A stretch of 64,000 nt of DNA from Thermopolyspora flexuosa (GCF_006716785.1 NZ_VFPQ01000001.1:1426001-1490000); one strand, 5' to 3'; shown: positions 25,815-34,439, numbered from the stretch's first letter. The notes: generated from the sequence alone by a model not told the origin. Translations and numbers: made by a program.

Positions 25815-26813
25815 CTAGCAGGCGGGTCCATCGGCGAGACCATCGGGGGACTCGCCGACGGACCCGCCCGCGTTCCGCTCGTGCAGGAACGCCTCGACCT
25901 CGGCACGGGTGGGCGGCGCCGCGCCCTCGCGGGTGCAGGTGAGCGCGGCGGCCGCCACGGCGAACCGCAGCGCCGCATCGAGGTCCGCGGCCGGGAACGC
26001 GGCGCCCGGGCGCTCCGGCAGCGCGCCGCGGGCGGCGAGCGCGTGCAGCAGCGCCCCGGTGAACGTGTCCCCGGCGCCCACCGTGTCGGCCACCCGCACC
26101 GGGAAGCCCGGCACGTGCCGCGGCGGCCCGTCCGGCGTCACCGCCACCGCGCCCCGCTCCCCGCACGTGATCAGCACCAGGGCGAGCCCGTGGCCGTCGA
26201 GCCAGGCGCGGGCCACGTCGAGCGGCTCGGCGTCCGGGTGCAGCCAGGCCACGTCCTCCTCGCTCGCCTTCACCACGTGGGCGGTCTTCAGCCAGGGCTC
26301 GACGGCCGCGCCGTACCGGGCCCGGTCGGGCAGCAGGGCGGGCCGTACGTTCACGTCGTAGACGACCGTGTACCGCTCGCGCCGGGCGGCCGCCCACTCC
26401 CGCAGCACCTCGGCCCCGGGCGGCAGGATCGAGGCGAGGGTGCCGAAGTGGAGCACCCGGGTGCCGGGCGGCGCGTCGGCCGGGAGCTCGGCCGGCCGCC
26501 ACTGCCAGTCCGCGGTGCCCTGCACGTAGAACGCGTACGTGGGGCCGCCGGACGCGTCGAGCCCGACGACCGCGGCCGTGGTCGGCTCGTCCGCCGCCAC
26601 CGCGAGCGAGAGGTCGACGCCCCCGGCGACGAGGTGCTCGCGGATCCGCCGCCCGAAGCCGTCGCCGGACAGCCGGCACAGCAGGTACGCGGGGGTGCCG
26701 AGCCGGGCGAGGGCGACCGCCGTGTTCGCCGGGCCGCCGCCGGGCACGGCCCGGAAGGTGTCCGGCCCGGTGGGCACGAGGTCGATCAGCGCCTCACCAC
26801 AGACGACGATCAT
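25815..26813 (-). CDS. PfkB-family carbohydrate kinase (fructokinase-like)
   Basis: 332 residues. N-terminal signature GGGPANTAVALARLG and C-terminal DTVGAGDTFTGALLHAL with the catalytic Asp of the GAGD anion hole. Start MIVVCGEALIDLVPTG at 26813, with AGGAGG just upstream. Phosphorylates a sugar such as fructose or ribose; the exact substrate is not evident. The gene stands alone, divergent from the Nudix regulator gene. Confidence 0.9.
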   Translation of the reverse strand: MIVVCGEALIDLVPTGPDTFRAVPGGGPANTAVALARLGTPAYLLCRLSGDGFGRRIREHLVAGGVDLSLAVAADEPTTAAVVGLDASGGPTYAFYVQGTADWQWRPAELPADAPPGTRVLHFGTLASILPPGAEVLREWAAARRERYTVVYDVNVRPALLPDRARYGAAVEPWLKTAHVVKASEEDVAWLHPDAEPLDVARAWLDGHGLALVLITCGERGAVAVTPDGPPRHVPGFPVRVADTVGAGDTFTGALLHALAARGALPERPGAAFPAADLDAALRFAVAAAALTCTREGAAPPTRAEVEAFLHERNAGGSVGESPDGLADGPAC

Positions 26814-27018
26814 GTGCTCCTCCTGGAATCCTGCGCCCGCACGTGGCCACCCGGGCCGACGCCGCGAAGCGCGCCCACGCGCCGCCGGCAGGTGTGAGTA
26901 GATCATCGGCGCCCGCCCCGGCGCAACGGCCGGCGGCGCGGGCGGCGGGGCCGTGCCGTACGAAAAAACCTTGCCGCAGGGACTTCCTGTCGAACTGACA
27001 AAAAGTTACCGTGGGAGC

Positions 27019-27741
27019 GTGGCCGACGAACCGTGGGAGCCGCCGAGGATTCTGCTCGCGGTCGACCTTGTGATCCTGACGCTGCGGGACGACCGCCTCC
27101 ACGTGCTGCTCGTCGAGCGCGGCATCGAGCCGTACCAGGGGACCTTCGCCCTTCCGGGGGGTTTCCTCCGGGACGAGCACGAGGCGATCGACGCGGCGGC
27201 GCGGCGCGAGCTCGCCGAGGAGGCCGGGCTGGCCGACGTGCACCTGGAGATGCTGGGGGTGTACGGCGAGCCGGGCCGGGACCCGCGGGGCCGCGTGGTG
27301 TCCGTCGCCTATCTCGCGGTGGCGCCCCGCCTGCCGGAGCCCGTCGCCGGCACGGACGCGGCCGACGCCCACTGGATTCCGGTGGACGAGGTGCTGTCCG
27401 GCCGCCTGGAGCTCGCCTTCGACCACCGGCGGATCGTCGAGGACGGGGTGGAACGCGCCCGCGCCAAGCTCGAGCACACCGCGCTCGCCACCGCGTTCTG
27501 CGGCGAGACCTTCACGATCGCGGAGCTGCAGCGGGTCTACGAGGCGGTGTGGGGCGTCCGGATCGATCCCCGGAACTTCTACCGCAAGGTGAAGAGCACG
27601 CGCGGGTTCGTCGTCCCGGCCGGGCCGATGCGGCGGAACGCGAACGGCCGGCCCGCCCGGCTCTACCGGGCTGGCCCGGTCCGGGTGCTGTACCCCCCGA
27701 TGGTCCGCGCTGGCCAGGCCGAGGAAGGGCAGAGGTCATGA
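27019..27741 (+). CDS. Nudix-winged helix regulator/hydrolase (NrtR-like)
   Basis: 240 residues. N-terminal Nudix fold (ILLAVDLVILTLRDDRLHVL; Nudix box from GGFLRDEHEA to RRELAEEAGL with one extra residue in its first loop), then a C-terminal winged helix (ETFTIAELQRVYEAVWG, DPRNFYRKVKSTRGFVV). NrtR proteins bind ADP-ribose or related nucleotides and repress NAD metabolism genes; others are ADP-ribose hydrolases. The GTG at 27019 (VADEPWEPP) is chosen over the longer frame from 26953, whose extra residues cover a promoter-like stretch. Its stop overlaps the nucleosidase gene start (ATGA, 27738-27741), so the two are coupled. Confidence 0.85.
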   Translation: MADEPWEPPRILLAVDLVILTLRDDRLHVLLVERGIEPYQGTFALPGGFLRDEHEAIDAAARRELAEEAGLADVHLEMLGVYGEPGRDPRGRVVSVAYLAVAPRLPEPVAGTDAADAHWIPVDEVLSGRLELAFDHRRIVEDGVERARAKLEHTALATAFCGETFTIAELQRVYEAVWGVRIDPRNFYRKVKSTRGFVVPAGPMRRNANGRPARLYRAGPVRVLYPPMVRAGQAEEGQRS

Positions 27742-28907
27742 GCGAGCGCCCCATCGTGGTCCTGACCGCATTCGACCTGGAGTACCAGGCGGTCCGGCGG
27801 TATCTCTCCCGGCCCCGGGTGCACCGCCACCCGGCCGGTACGCGGTTCGAGGTGGGCCGCCTGGCGGACTGCCCGGCGCCGGTGGCGCTGGGCCTGGTCG
27901 GCAAGGGGAACCATCCCGCGGCCGTGCTCGCCGAGCGCGCCATCGGCGAGTTCTCGCCGTCCGCCCTGATGTTCGTGGGGATCGCCGGGGCCCTGTGGCC
28001 CGACATCCGCCTGGGGGACGTGGTGGTCGCCACCCACGTCTACGCCTACCACGGCGGCACGAGCGAGGACGACGGATTCAAGGCGCGTCCCCGGGTCTGG
28101 GAGGCCTCGCACGTGTCGGACCAGATCGCGCGGCACGTGCACCGGACCGGCACGTGGACGCGGTACCTGCCGCCGGGCGCGGGGGTGCCCACGGTGCGGT
28201 TCGGCCCGATCGCGGCCGGCGAGGTCGTGCAGAACTCCAGCATCTCCGCGCACGCCCGGTGGGTGCGGCTGACGTACAACGACGCGCTCGCGATCGAGAT
28301 GGAGGCGGCGGGCGTGGCGCAGGCCGCCCATCTGAACCACGCGCTGCCCACGGCGGTGGTGCGCGGCATCAGCGACCGCGCCGACGGCACCAAGGTGGCC
28401 ACCGACGGCAAGGGCTGGCAGACGGTGGCGGCGGCGAACGCCGCGGCCTTCGCGGTGGCCCTCGCCGGCGAGCTGGCGCGGGAGATCGGCATGGGGCACA
28501 AGGACGAGGCCGCCCGTCCGGCGGGGCGGCCGGAAAGGGCGGCGATGATCAACAAAGTGGTGAACAAGGCCCAGGGCAATGCCCGGGTCGGCATACAGGT
28601 CGGGGCCGTCTACGGCAACGTGACCATCGGCCAGGAGACGGGGGCCGGCCTCGACCTGTGGGGGCGGATCGAGGAGCTGCGCGGCCGCCTCGAGCAGGCG
28701 CGCCGGAACCGCGAGATCGACGAGGCGACCTACGCCGCGGCGGCGGAGGAGCTGTCCGCCGCGTCCGGCTCGCTGAAGGAGGGCGGCGGGCGCGGCACGC
28801 AGAAGGCGCTGCTCTCGCTGAAGAAGCTGCGCGGCCTGCTGGCCGACTCGTCCGAGCTGGTGGCGCTCGTGGCGACCGTCATCTCCATGATCGCGGGGGC
28901 GTCGTAG
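27738..28907 (+). CDS. PNP/MTAN-family nucleosidase with tag motif and C-terminal helical domain
   Basis: 389 residues. Residues 1-250 form a phosphorylase/nucleosidase (PNP_UDP_1) fold: IVVLTAFDLEYQAVRRYL, ALGLVGKGNHPAAVLAER, FVGIAGALWPDIRLGDVVVA, then EMEAAGVAQAA (187-197) and RGISDRADG with catalytic-type D213. A linker leads to the tag IQVGAVYGNVTIG (286-298), a charged coiled coil (305-345) and a hydrophobic end (372-389). MTAN enzymes are about 230 residues; the extra C-terminus is the kind of tail that recruits effectors in conflict systems. Related PNP domains cleave ATP in Detocs-type defence. Coupled to the Nudix regulator. Substrate unknown. Confidence 0.8.
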   Translation: MSERPIVVLTAFDLEYQAVRRYLSRPRVHRHPAGTRFEVGRLADCPAPVALGLVGKGNHPAAVLAERAIGEFSPSALMFVGIAGALWPDIRLGDVVVATHVYAYHGGTSEDDGFKARPRVWEASHVSDQIARHVHRTGTWTRYLPPGAGVPTVRFGPIAAGEVVQNSSISAHARWVRLTYNDALAIEMEAAGVAQAAHLNHALPTAVVRGISDRADGTKVATDGKGWQTVAAANAAAFAVALAGELAREIGMGHKDEAARPAGRPERAAMINKVVNKAQGNARVGIQVGAVYGNVTIGQETGAGLDLWGRIEELRGRLEQARRNREIDEATYAAAAEELSAASGSLKEGGGRGTQKALLSLKKLRGLLADSSELVALVATVISMIAGAS

Positions 28908-29383
28908 CGGTGCCGGTGGTGTCCTGGCGTATCCGCCGCCGTTCCGAATCGTCTCCGTTGTCCCACATATCCATATAACCGGAATTGGATCGTATATGCA
29001 TATTGTGGGAATTTCGCGAGCCGGCGGGGTGTGATGGTGACGATTTTGAAATCCACCGGAAACCGAATTACGCCATGCCGTCTGGGTAAGGTGGGCAGCC
29101 AGGTTTTCGCGCTCGCGGGCGAAGGGCGTCAGGGGGTGTCCCGGCACGCGTGGAACGTGAATGGGTACGGCCGTGGCCGGCGTCTCGGCCGCAGCGGAAT
29201 TCAGAGGGTCTTCTGGGTGTGATCGCCAGAAAACCCCTGGACGGCGGCGGGGCGGGCCGCTGCGGCGCGGCCCTTCCCGCTTTTGGGAGGACACCGGTCG
29301 TTCCGGTGGAACGGCACGTTATCGGATGTGAACGTGGAACTCCATTTCCATACTGAAATCTTCTCCAGGAAGGTCCCGGGCCG
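28908..29383. other. 476-nt spacer with AT-rich inverted repeat
   Basis: Contains the imperfect inverted repeat at 28961-29010 in unusually AT-rich surroundings, then lower-GC sequence (GATTTTGAAATCC near 29041). A 63-codon reading at 29031-29222 has no ribosome site or recognisable family. The last 50 nt (AACTCCATTTCCATACTGAA) probably hold the promoter of the four-TM protein gene. Confidence 0.45.
28961..29010. repeat. Imperfect 17-bp AT-rich inverted repeat
   Basis: Left arm TCCCACATATCCATATA (28961-28977), right arm TATATGCATATTGTGGGA (28993-29010), loop 15 nt. One bulged base and one C-C mismatch. Lies 53 nt after the nucleosidase stop. No T-run follows, so it may be an operator, an RNA structure or the scar of a mobile element. 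Confidence 0.55.
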
Positions 29384-31492
29384 ATGAACCACGTGCCACC
29401 GAACGTGACCAACGTCGCCATGGACGACGCGCATGTGGAGGCGCAGATCGGTTATGTCCACGGCGACGTCACGATCTATTCGCTGTCGAGCGGGGACCCG
29501 CGCCACAAGTACGAGACCGGCCTGCGCTATCTGGAGGGCGACAACCCCCGGCAGGCCGAGCGGCTGATCGAGGAGGCGGCGATGGCCGGCCACCGGTCGG
29601 CCGAGGTGGCGTACCACTGGGTCCTGGCGATCCTCAGCGACCGCTCGTTCGACCACCTCGGGCAGGAGGAGTTCCGCCGCCTGCACACAGCGATCACGAT
29701 GGCCCACGAGTTCCCGCGCGACGCCTGGCGGGACGCCCTCGACGTGGTCATCGAGCTGGTGAACTGCCTGGACGAGGAGACGAACGGCCCGTCCGACTCG
29801 GAGACCCTCACCAAGGCCCTCGAGCGCTACACGGCGCTGCCGCAGGAGCGGCAGGACGAGATCCACCGCCACCTGGACATGGTGCTGAACGGGTGGATCC
29901 AGGACAAGATCAGCGAGCTGCAGGCGCAGTACGTGCAGCGGATGCGCTTCGCGAACAACCGCGAGCAGCGGGTCTGGAAGTTCTTCGAACCCGTGCCGAT
30001 GCCGCCGCGGAAGGCGGTCCCGCCCCCGCCGGCGATCGCCCCCGCCGACCGGGGCCGGATCATCGCCGGGTGTGTGCTCGGCGGCTTCTCGCTGTTCATC
30101 ATCACCGCCGTGCTGCTGTTCAGCGCGCCGGCCCACGCGGTGGTCGCGTGCACGCTGGCCAGCCTGTGGGTGCTCATCACCGTCACCATGGCCCTGCCCC
30201 GCCGCCGCCTGCGCCACCCGGCGTCGCAGGGGTGGTGGAACGAGCGCTTCGCCCAGGCCGTCTCCGACAGCGTCGACCACTGGTTCCGGGTGGCGGGGCC
30301 GCAGGACCCCGCGGGCGCGGCGCGGTGGGCCGCCGACAGCGAGCGGCTGCGGGCTCAGCTCAAGGAGGATCTCGTCCTCCGCTACGGGGCCGACCTGTCC
30401 CGCGTGGGACCGATCCGGTGGCTCATCCGGTGGCACGCCCACACCACCGCCGAGCGGTTCTTCACCGGCCGCATCCGGCTCCCGGTGGACGAAACGTCGG
30501 TCCCGCTGCCGGTCCGGGCGAGCAAGTACCTGCTGTACGTCGCGATCCTGCTCGGCCTTGCCGGATCGGTCGAGGCCGGGGCGGGCATGCTCGTGTTCTG
30601 GGGCCTGCTCGCCGTGGGCGCCCTGGTGAGCGGGTCGGAGCTGCTCGACTACGCCGCGGCGCGGCAGCGGTACCAGCGCGAGGCCGCCGAGGCGGAGCAG
30701 CGGTACGCCGAGGAGCTGCAGGAGTACGAGCGCTGGCGCCAGGTGCTCGCCGACCGCCCCAGCGACATCGAGATGGCGACGTGGCTCGCCTACGACAAGC
30801 TGACGTTCAAGTCGTGGGCGCTGCGCGAGTACGGCCTGAGCAACCGCGACGTCCTCGCCCACCTCATCCTGACCGAGGCGGCCCCGAACAGCCGCCGCGC
30901 CCGGGTCCCGTACGGCCCGCCGCGGTACTCGGCCTACACCGTGCTGCTCTTCCTGCTCACCGAGGGCGGCGTGCGCCAGGTCACCGCGACCCTCGACTTC
31001 GCCACCGGCAGGTTCTACAACCAGCGGCGCGACACGTTCCGGTACGACATGATCGCCTCCGCGCGCGTCGAGGAGGTGGGCGTGCGCTTCGAGGCCGGCA
31101 ACCGGCGCGTGGTCGCCCGGGAGGAGATGGGCCCCTACGACCACCAGGCCCTCATCCTCCGGCGCGCCTTCCGGCTGTCGCTCGTCAACAACCAGGACGT
31201 CAACGTCCTCGTGGACGGCTTCGAGGAGGGGGCGTACGACCGGATGCCGGAGGACCACGCGTTCCTTGAGGAGCTCGCCATGAACTCCTCCGGGGTGAGC
31301 GGGGCGCTGCGCATCCTCGAGTCGGTGTGCGCCGAGGGCAGGGAGTGGCTCGCCCTGGAACGGGCCCGCCGCCGGCGCCGGCTGCAGGACTTCCGGGAGA
31401 GCAGGCACGTCCCCGGTGCGATCGGCTTCCTGCGCCGTTCCATGCTCACGGCCGGGCCGGGAGAGAAGCCCGCGCCGGACACCGCGGGCTGA
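29384..31492 (+). CDS. Four-TM protein with N-terminal tag and helical repeat region
   Basis: 702 residues, not a known family. Residues 19-31 carry EAQIGYVHGDVTI, the same tag as in the upstream nucleosidase. Residues 40-200 are helical, TPR/Sel1-like (KYETGLRYLEGDNPRQAERL, EEAAMAGHRSAEVAYHWVL). Two TM pairs follow (about 226-266 and 380-420) separated by a soluble loop; then a coiled coil (YQREAAEAEQRYAEELQEYE) and a C-terminal cytosolic domain with YTVLLFLLTEGGVRQVTATL. AGGAAGG lies upstream of the ATG. Probably the membrane partner of the nucleosidase; function unknown. Confidence 0.75.
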   Translation: MNHVPPNVTNVAMDDAHVEAQIGYVHGDVTIYSLSSGDPRHKYETGLRYLEGDNPRQAERLIEEAAMAGHRSAEVAYHWVLAILSDRSFDHLGQEEFRRLHTAITMAHEFPRDAWRDALDVVIELVNCLDEETNGPSDSETLTKALERYTALPQERQDEIHRHLDMVLNGWIQDKISELQAQYVQRMRFANNREQRVWKFFEPVPMPPRKAVPPPPAIAPADRGRIIAGCVLGGFSLFIITAVLLFSAPAHAVVACTLASLWVLITVTMALPRRRLRHPASQGWWNERFAQAVSDSVDHWFRVAGPQDPAGAARWAADSERLRAQLKEDLVLRYGADLSRVGPIRWLIRWHAHTTAERFFTGRIRLPVDETSVPLPVRASKYLLYVAILLGLAGSVEAGAGMLVFWGLLAVGALVSGSELLDYAAARQRYQREAAEAEQRYAEELQEYERWRQVLADRPSDIEMATWLAYDKLTFKSWALREYGLSNRDVLAHLILTEAAPNSRRARVPYGPPRYSAYTVLLFLLTEGGVRQVTATLDFATGRFYNQRRDTFRYDMIASARVEEVGVRFEAGNRRVVAREEMGPYDHQALILRRAFRLSLVNNQDVNVLVDGFEEGAYDRMPEDHAFLEELAMNSSGVSGALRILESVCAEGREWLALERARRRRRLQDFRESRHVPGAIGFLRRSMLTAGPGEKPAPDTAG

Positions 31493-31581
31493 CGCGATCC
31501 GCCGCCCGCGCGGACGCGCCGCGATCGCGCACGCTCGTCCGCCCGCCGTGCGGGGCCGGGCCGTACGAGCCGTACGAAGGG

Positions 31582-32523
31582 TCAGGCGCCGGTGGGCTCG
31601 GGGCGGCCGAGGCGCCAGTAGCCCATGAAGGCGACGGCCCGGCGGTCGAGGCCGACCTCCTGGACCAGGTGGCGGCGCAGGGTCTTCACCACCGACGCCT
31701 CGCCGGCGAGCCAGGCGTACAGGCCGTCGCAGGAGGTGACCGAGGTCGGGTCGGGGACCTCCCAGAGCAGCTCGGTGTCGACGTCGACGTCGTTGAGCTC
31801 GCCCGCCGGTGCGGTGGCGAGCTCGCGGGCGAGCTCGGCGGTGGCCTCGCGCACCGCGGGGATGAGGCGGTCGCCGTGGGCGGCGCCGTCGCGGGGCAGC
31901 CAGGTGACCTCGACGCCGGGGCGGGTGCGCAGCTCGAGGATGTCCTCGTGGTGCGGCACCTCGAGCAGGACCGTGGCCGGGACGTCGCCGGAGAGCGACT
32001 CGGCGATCACCGAGATCGCGGGCACCGCGGTCTCGTCCCCGGCGAGCAGCAGGCGGCGCGCGTCCACCGGGGGCGCCCACTCGCGGCCCGCGATCGGGCC
32101 CTGGTAGCGGGCGTCGGGGCCGACGAGCGCGACGCGGTCGCCGGGGCGGGCGTGCGAGGCCCAGCGGGAGGCGGGCCCGCCGTCGCCGTGCAGCACGAAG
32201 TCGACGTCGACCTCGCGCCGGTCGGCCCGTACCGCGCGCACGGTGTAGGTGCGGAGCGGGTGGCGGCGCTCGTCCGGGAGCTCCCGCCAGCGCAGGTACC
32301 AGTCGGGGCCGTCGGGGAACTCGTCGAGGTCGGCGCCGGGGATCGGGAGGACCACCTTGATGCGCTGGTCGTGCCCGAGGTCGGCGAAGTGCGCCAGCGG
32401 CTCGCCGGTGAACGTGACCCGCAGGAAGCTCGGGCTGAGCCGCCGGGTGCGGGCGACCTCGACGTGGAAGATCGAGTACGGCTGGATCTCCGCGACCTGC
32501 GACTCGGTGGATGTGGTGCTCAC
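31582..32523 (-). CDS. Siderophore-interacting protein (FAD-dependent ferric-siderophore reductase)
   Basis: 313-residue cytoplasmic flavoprotein (SIP/ViuB type) that reduces ferric siderophores to release iron. FAD-binding barrel with SPSFLRVTFTGEPL, RTYTVRAVRADRREVDVDFV and HGDGGPASRW; C-terminal NAD(P)-binding part with RLLLAGDETAVPAISVIAE, and GEASVVKTLRRHLVQEVGLD followed by GYWRLG. GTG at 32523 (VSTTSTESQ) preferred to the longer frame, which would run through the iron box upstream. The box at 32568-32586 implies iron repression. Confidence 0.92.
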   Translation of the reverse strand: MSTTSTESQVAEIQPYSIFHVEVARTRRLSPSFLRVTFTGEPLAHFADLGHDQRIKVVLPIPGADLDEFPDGPDWYLRWRELPDERRHPLRTYTVRAVRADRREVDVDFVLHGDGGPASRWASHARPGDRVALVGPDARYQGPIAGREWAPPVDARRLLLAGDETAVPAISVIAESLSGDVPATVLLEVPHHEDILELRTRPGVEVTWLPRDGAAHGDRLIPAVREATAELARELATAPAGELNDVDVDTELLWEVPDPTSVTSCDGLYAWLAGEASVVKTLRRHLVQEVGLDRRAVAFMGYWRLGRPEPTGA

Positions 32524-32567
32524 GGCCGGTGCCTGCCTCCGCTCGGTGGTCTCGTATCCCGGGTAAC

Positions 32568-32586
32568 TTAGCTTTGCCTTACCTAA
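32568..32586 (-). promoter_or_regulatory. Iron box (IdeR/DmdR type)
   Basis: Minus-strand TTAGGTAAGGCAAAGCTAA matches 16 of 19 positions of the actinobacterial iron-box consensus TTAGGTTAGGCTAACCTAA. It lies 45-63 nt upstream of the siderophore-interacting protein start, where iron-loaded repressor would block transcription. Confidence 0.75.
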
Positions 32587-32644
32587 GGAGGCAAGCCGGG
32601 GTCCCGGCCTGACGTCCGATAGGCGGTGAAACGCCCAGGTCTGT

Positions 32645-32664
32645 CCCCATTTCACCGAATGGGG
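32645..32664. promoter_or_regulatory. Dyad upstream of the IlvD/Edd gene
   Basis: CCCCATT-TCACCG-AATGGGG, a perfect 7-bp inverted repeat, lies 68 nt before the dehydratase start and just upstream of an AT-rich promoter-like stretch (AAATTAATCC, TACAAATAGG). Candidate operator; the regulator is unknown. Confidence 0.35.
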
Positions 32665-32731
32665 CTGTCCAAATTAATCCAGAAAAGTTACAAATAGGGG
32701 CGACCGGACCGGCTCGAGGAACGGGGGAGGC

Positions 32732-34429
32732 ATGGCGCTGCGATCGCAGGCGTGGTACACCGGGCTGAACCGAAGCGCGTTCCACCACCGGGCATGGATG
32801 CGCCGGGGCCTGCCCGACGACGCCTTCGACGGCAGGCCGCAGATCGCGATCTGCACCACCTGGTCGGACCTGAGCCCGTGCAACCGCCACCTGCAGGAGG
32901 TGGCCGAGTACGTCGCCCGCGGCGTGTGGGAGGCCGGCGGGGTGCCGCTGGAGATGCCCGTGCCGAGCATGGGCGAGAACCAGATGCGGCCCACCGCCAT
33001 GCTCTACCGCAACCTGGCGGCGATGGCCGTCGAGGAGATGATCCGCGCCAACCCCGTCGACGGCGTGGTGCTGCTCGGCGGCTGCGACAAGACGATCCCC
33101 GCGCTGCTGATGGGCGCCTGCTCGGTGGACCTGCCCGCGCTCGTCGTGGCCGGCGGCCCGATGCTCACCGGCACCTGGCGGGGCCGTCCGCTCGGCTGCG
33201 GCACCGACGTGTGGCGGCTGTCGGAGGAGATGCGGGCCGGCACGATCACCGCGGACGAGTTCCGGGCGGCCGAGCAGTCGATGATCCGCAGCCGGGGCCA
33301 CTGCAACACGATGGGCACCGCCTCCACCATGGCCTGCGTGACCGAGGCGCTCGGCATGACCCTGCCCGGCAACGCCGGCATCCCCGCGCCCGACAGCCGC
33401 CTGCTGCAGCTCGCCCACCACGCCGGACGCCGCATCGTGCGGATGGTCGAGGAGGACCTCACCCCCAGCCGGGTGCTCGGTCCCGGCTCGTTCCGCAACG
33501 CGCTCGCCACGCTCGCCGCGATCGGCGGCTCCACCAACGCCGTGGTGCACCTGCTCGCCATCGCCGGGCGGGTCGGCGTGCCGCTGTCGCTCGACGACGT
33601 GGACGCCTTCCACGACGTGCCGCTCCTGGTCAACCTGCAGCCCGCGGGCGCCCACCTCATGGAGGACTTCTTCCGCGCCGGTGGCCTGCGCGCCGTGCTG
33701 CGCGAGATCCGCGACCGGCTCGACCCCAAGGCGATCACCGTGCTCGGCCGCCCCCTCGTCGAGGGACTGGAGACCGCGGAGATCGTCGATCCCACCGTGA
33801 TCCGCCCGGCCGCCGATCCGCTCAAGCCCGCCGCGGGCATCGCCGTGCTGCGCGGCAACCTCGCCCCCGACGGCGCGATCATCAAGCCCGCCGCGGCGAG
33901 CCCGCACCTGCTCCGCCACCGCGGCCGGGCGATCGTGTTCGAGTCGCCCGAGGAGCTGCACCACCGCCTCGACGACCCCGGCCTCGACGTGGACGAGACC
34001 AGCGTCATGGTGCTGCGCGGCTGCGGCCCCAAGGGCTACCCCGGCATGCCCGAGGTCGGCAACATGCCGCTCCCCGCCAAGCTGCTCGAGCGCGGGGTCC
34101 GCGACATCGTCCGGATCAGCGACGCCCGGATGAGCGGCACCGCGTACGGCACCGTGGTGCTGCACGTCGCCCCCGAGTCGGCCGCGGGCGGCCCGCTGGC
34201 GCTGGTGCGCACCGGCGACGAGATCACCCTCGACGTGGAGCGCCGGCTCCTGCGGTTGGAGGTGCCGGACGACGAGCTGGCCCGCCGCAGGCCGGTGCTC
34301 CCCGAGCGCACGCTCCGCGGCGGCTACGAGGCCCTGTACGTCGAGCACGTCATGCAGGCCGACAAGGGAGCCGACCTCGACTTCCTCGTCGGCGCGCGCG
34401 GCCGCGCCGTACCGCGTGAGTCACACTGA
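32732..34429 (+). CDS. IlvD/Edd family dehydratase (sugar-acid dehydratase type)
   Basis: 565 residues. Iron-sulfur ligands: Cys in DLSPCNRHL, GGCDKTIPALLMGACS and SRGHCNTMGTASTMACV. C-terminal TSVMVLRGCGPKGYPGMPEVGN and SDARMSGTAYGTVVLHVAPE. The N-terminal HHRAWMRRGLPDDAFDGRP resembles L-arabinonate/D-xylonate dehydratases rather than branched-chain DHAD, so removal of water from a pentonate is the likeliest reaction. No other sugar-acid gene is adjacent. GGGGGAGG precedes the ATG. Confidence 0.88.
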   Translation: MALRSQAWYTGLNRSAFHHRAWMRRGLPDDAFDGRPQIAICTTWSDLSPCNRHLQEVAEYVARGVWEAGGVPLEMPVPSMGENQMRPTAMLYRNLAAMAVEEMIRANPVDGVVLLGGCDKTIPALLMGACSVDLPALVVAGGPMLTGTWRGRPLGCGTDVWRLSEEMRAGTITADEFRAAEQSMIRSRGHCNTMGTASTMACVTEALGMTLPGNAGIPAPDSRLLQLAHHAGRRIVRMVEEDLTPSRVLGPGSFRNALATLAAIGGSTNAVVHLLAIAGRVGVPLSLDDVDAFHDVPLLVNLQPAGAHLMEDFFRAGGLRAVLREIRDRLDPKAITVLGRPLVEGLETAEIVDPTVIRPAADPLKPAAGIAVLRGNLAPDGAIIKPAAASPHLLRHRGRAIVFESPEELHHRLDDPGLDVDETSVMVLRGCGPKGYPGMPEVGNMPLPAKLLERGVRDIVRISDARMSGTAYGTVVLHVAPESAAGGPLALVRTGDEITLDVERRLLRLEVPDDELARRRPVLPERTLRGGYEALYVEHVMQADKGADLDFLVGARGRAVPRESH

Positions 34430-34439
34430 GCCGCGGCAC

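Noticed and set aside
29031-29222. 63-codon plus-strand reading between nucleosidase and four-TM genes
   Set aside because: No ribosome site, no family pattern, and codon use unlike neighbours.
29201-32080. 959-codon minus-strand reading
   Set aside because: Shadow of the four-TM protein gene and the siderophore-interacting protein gene.
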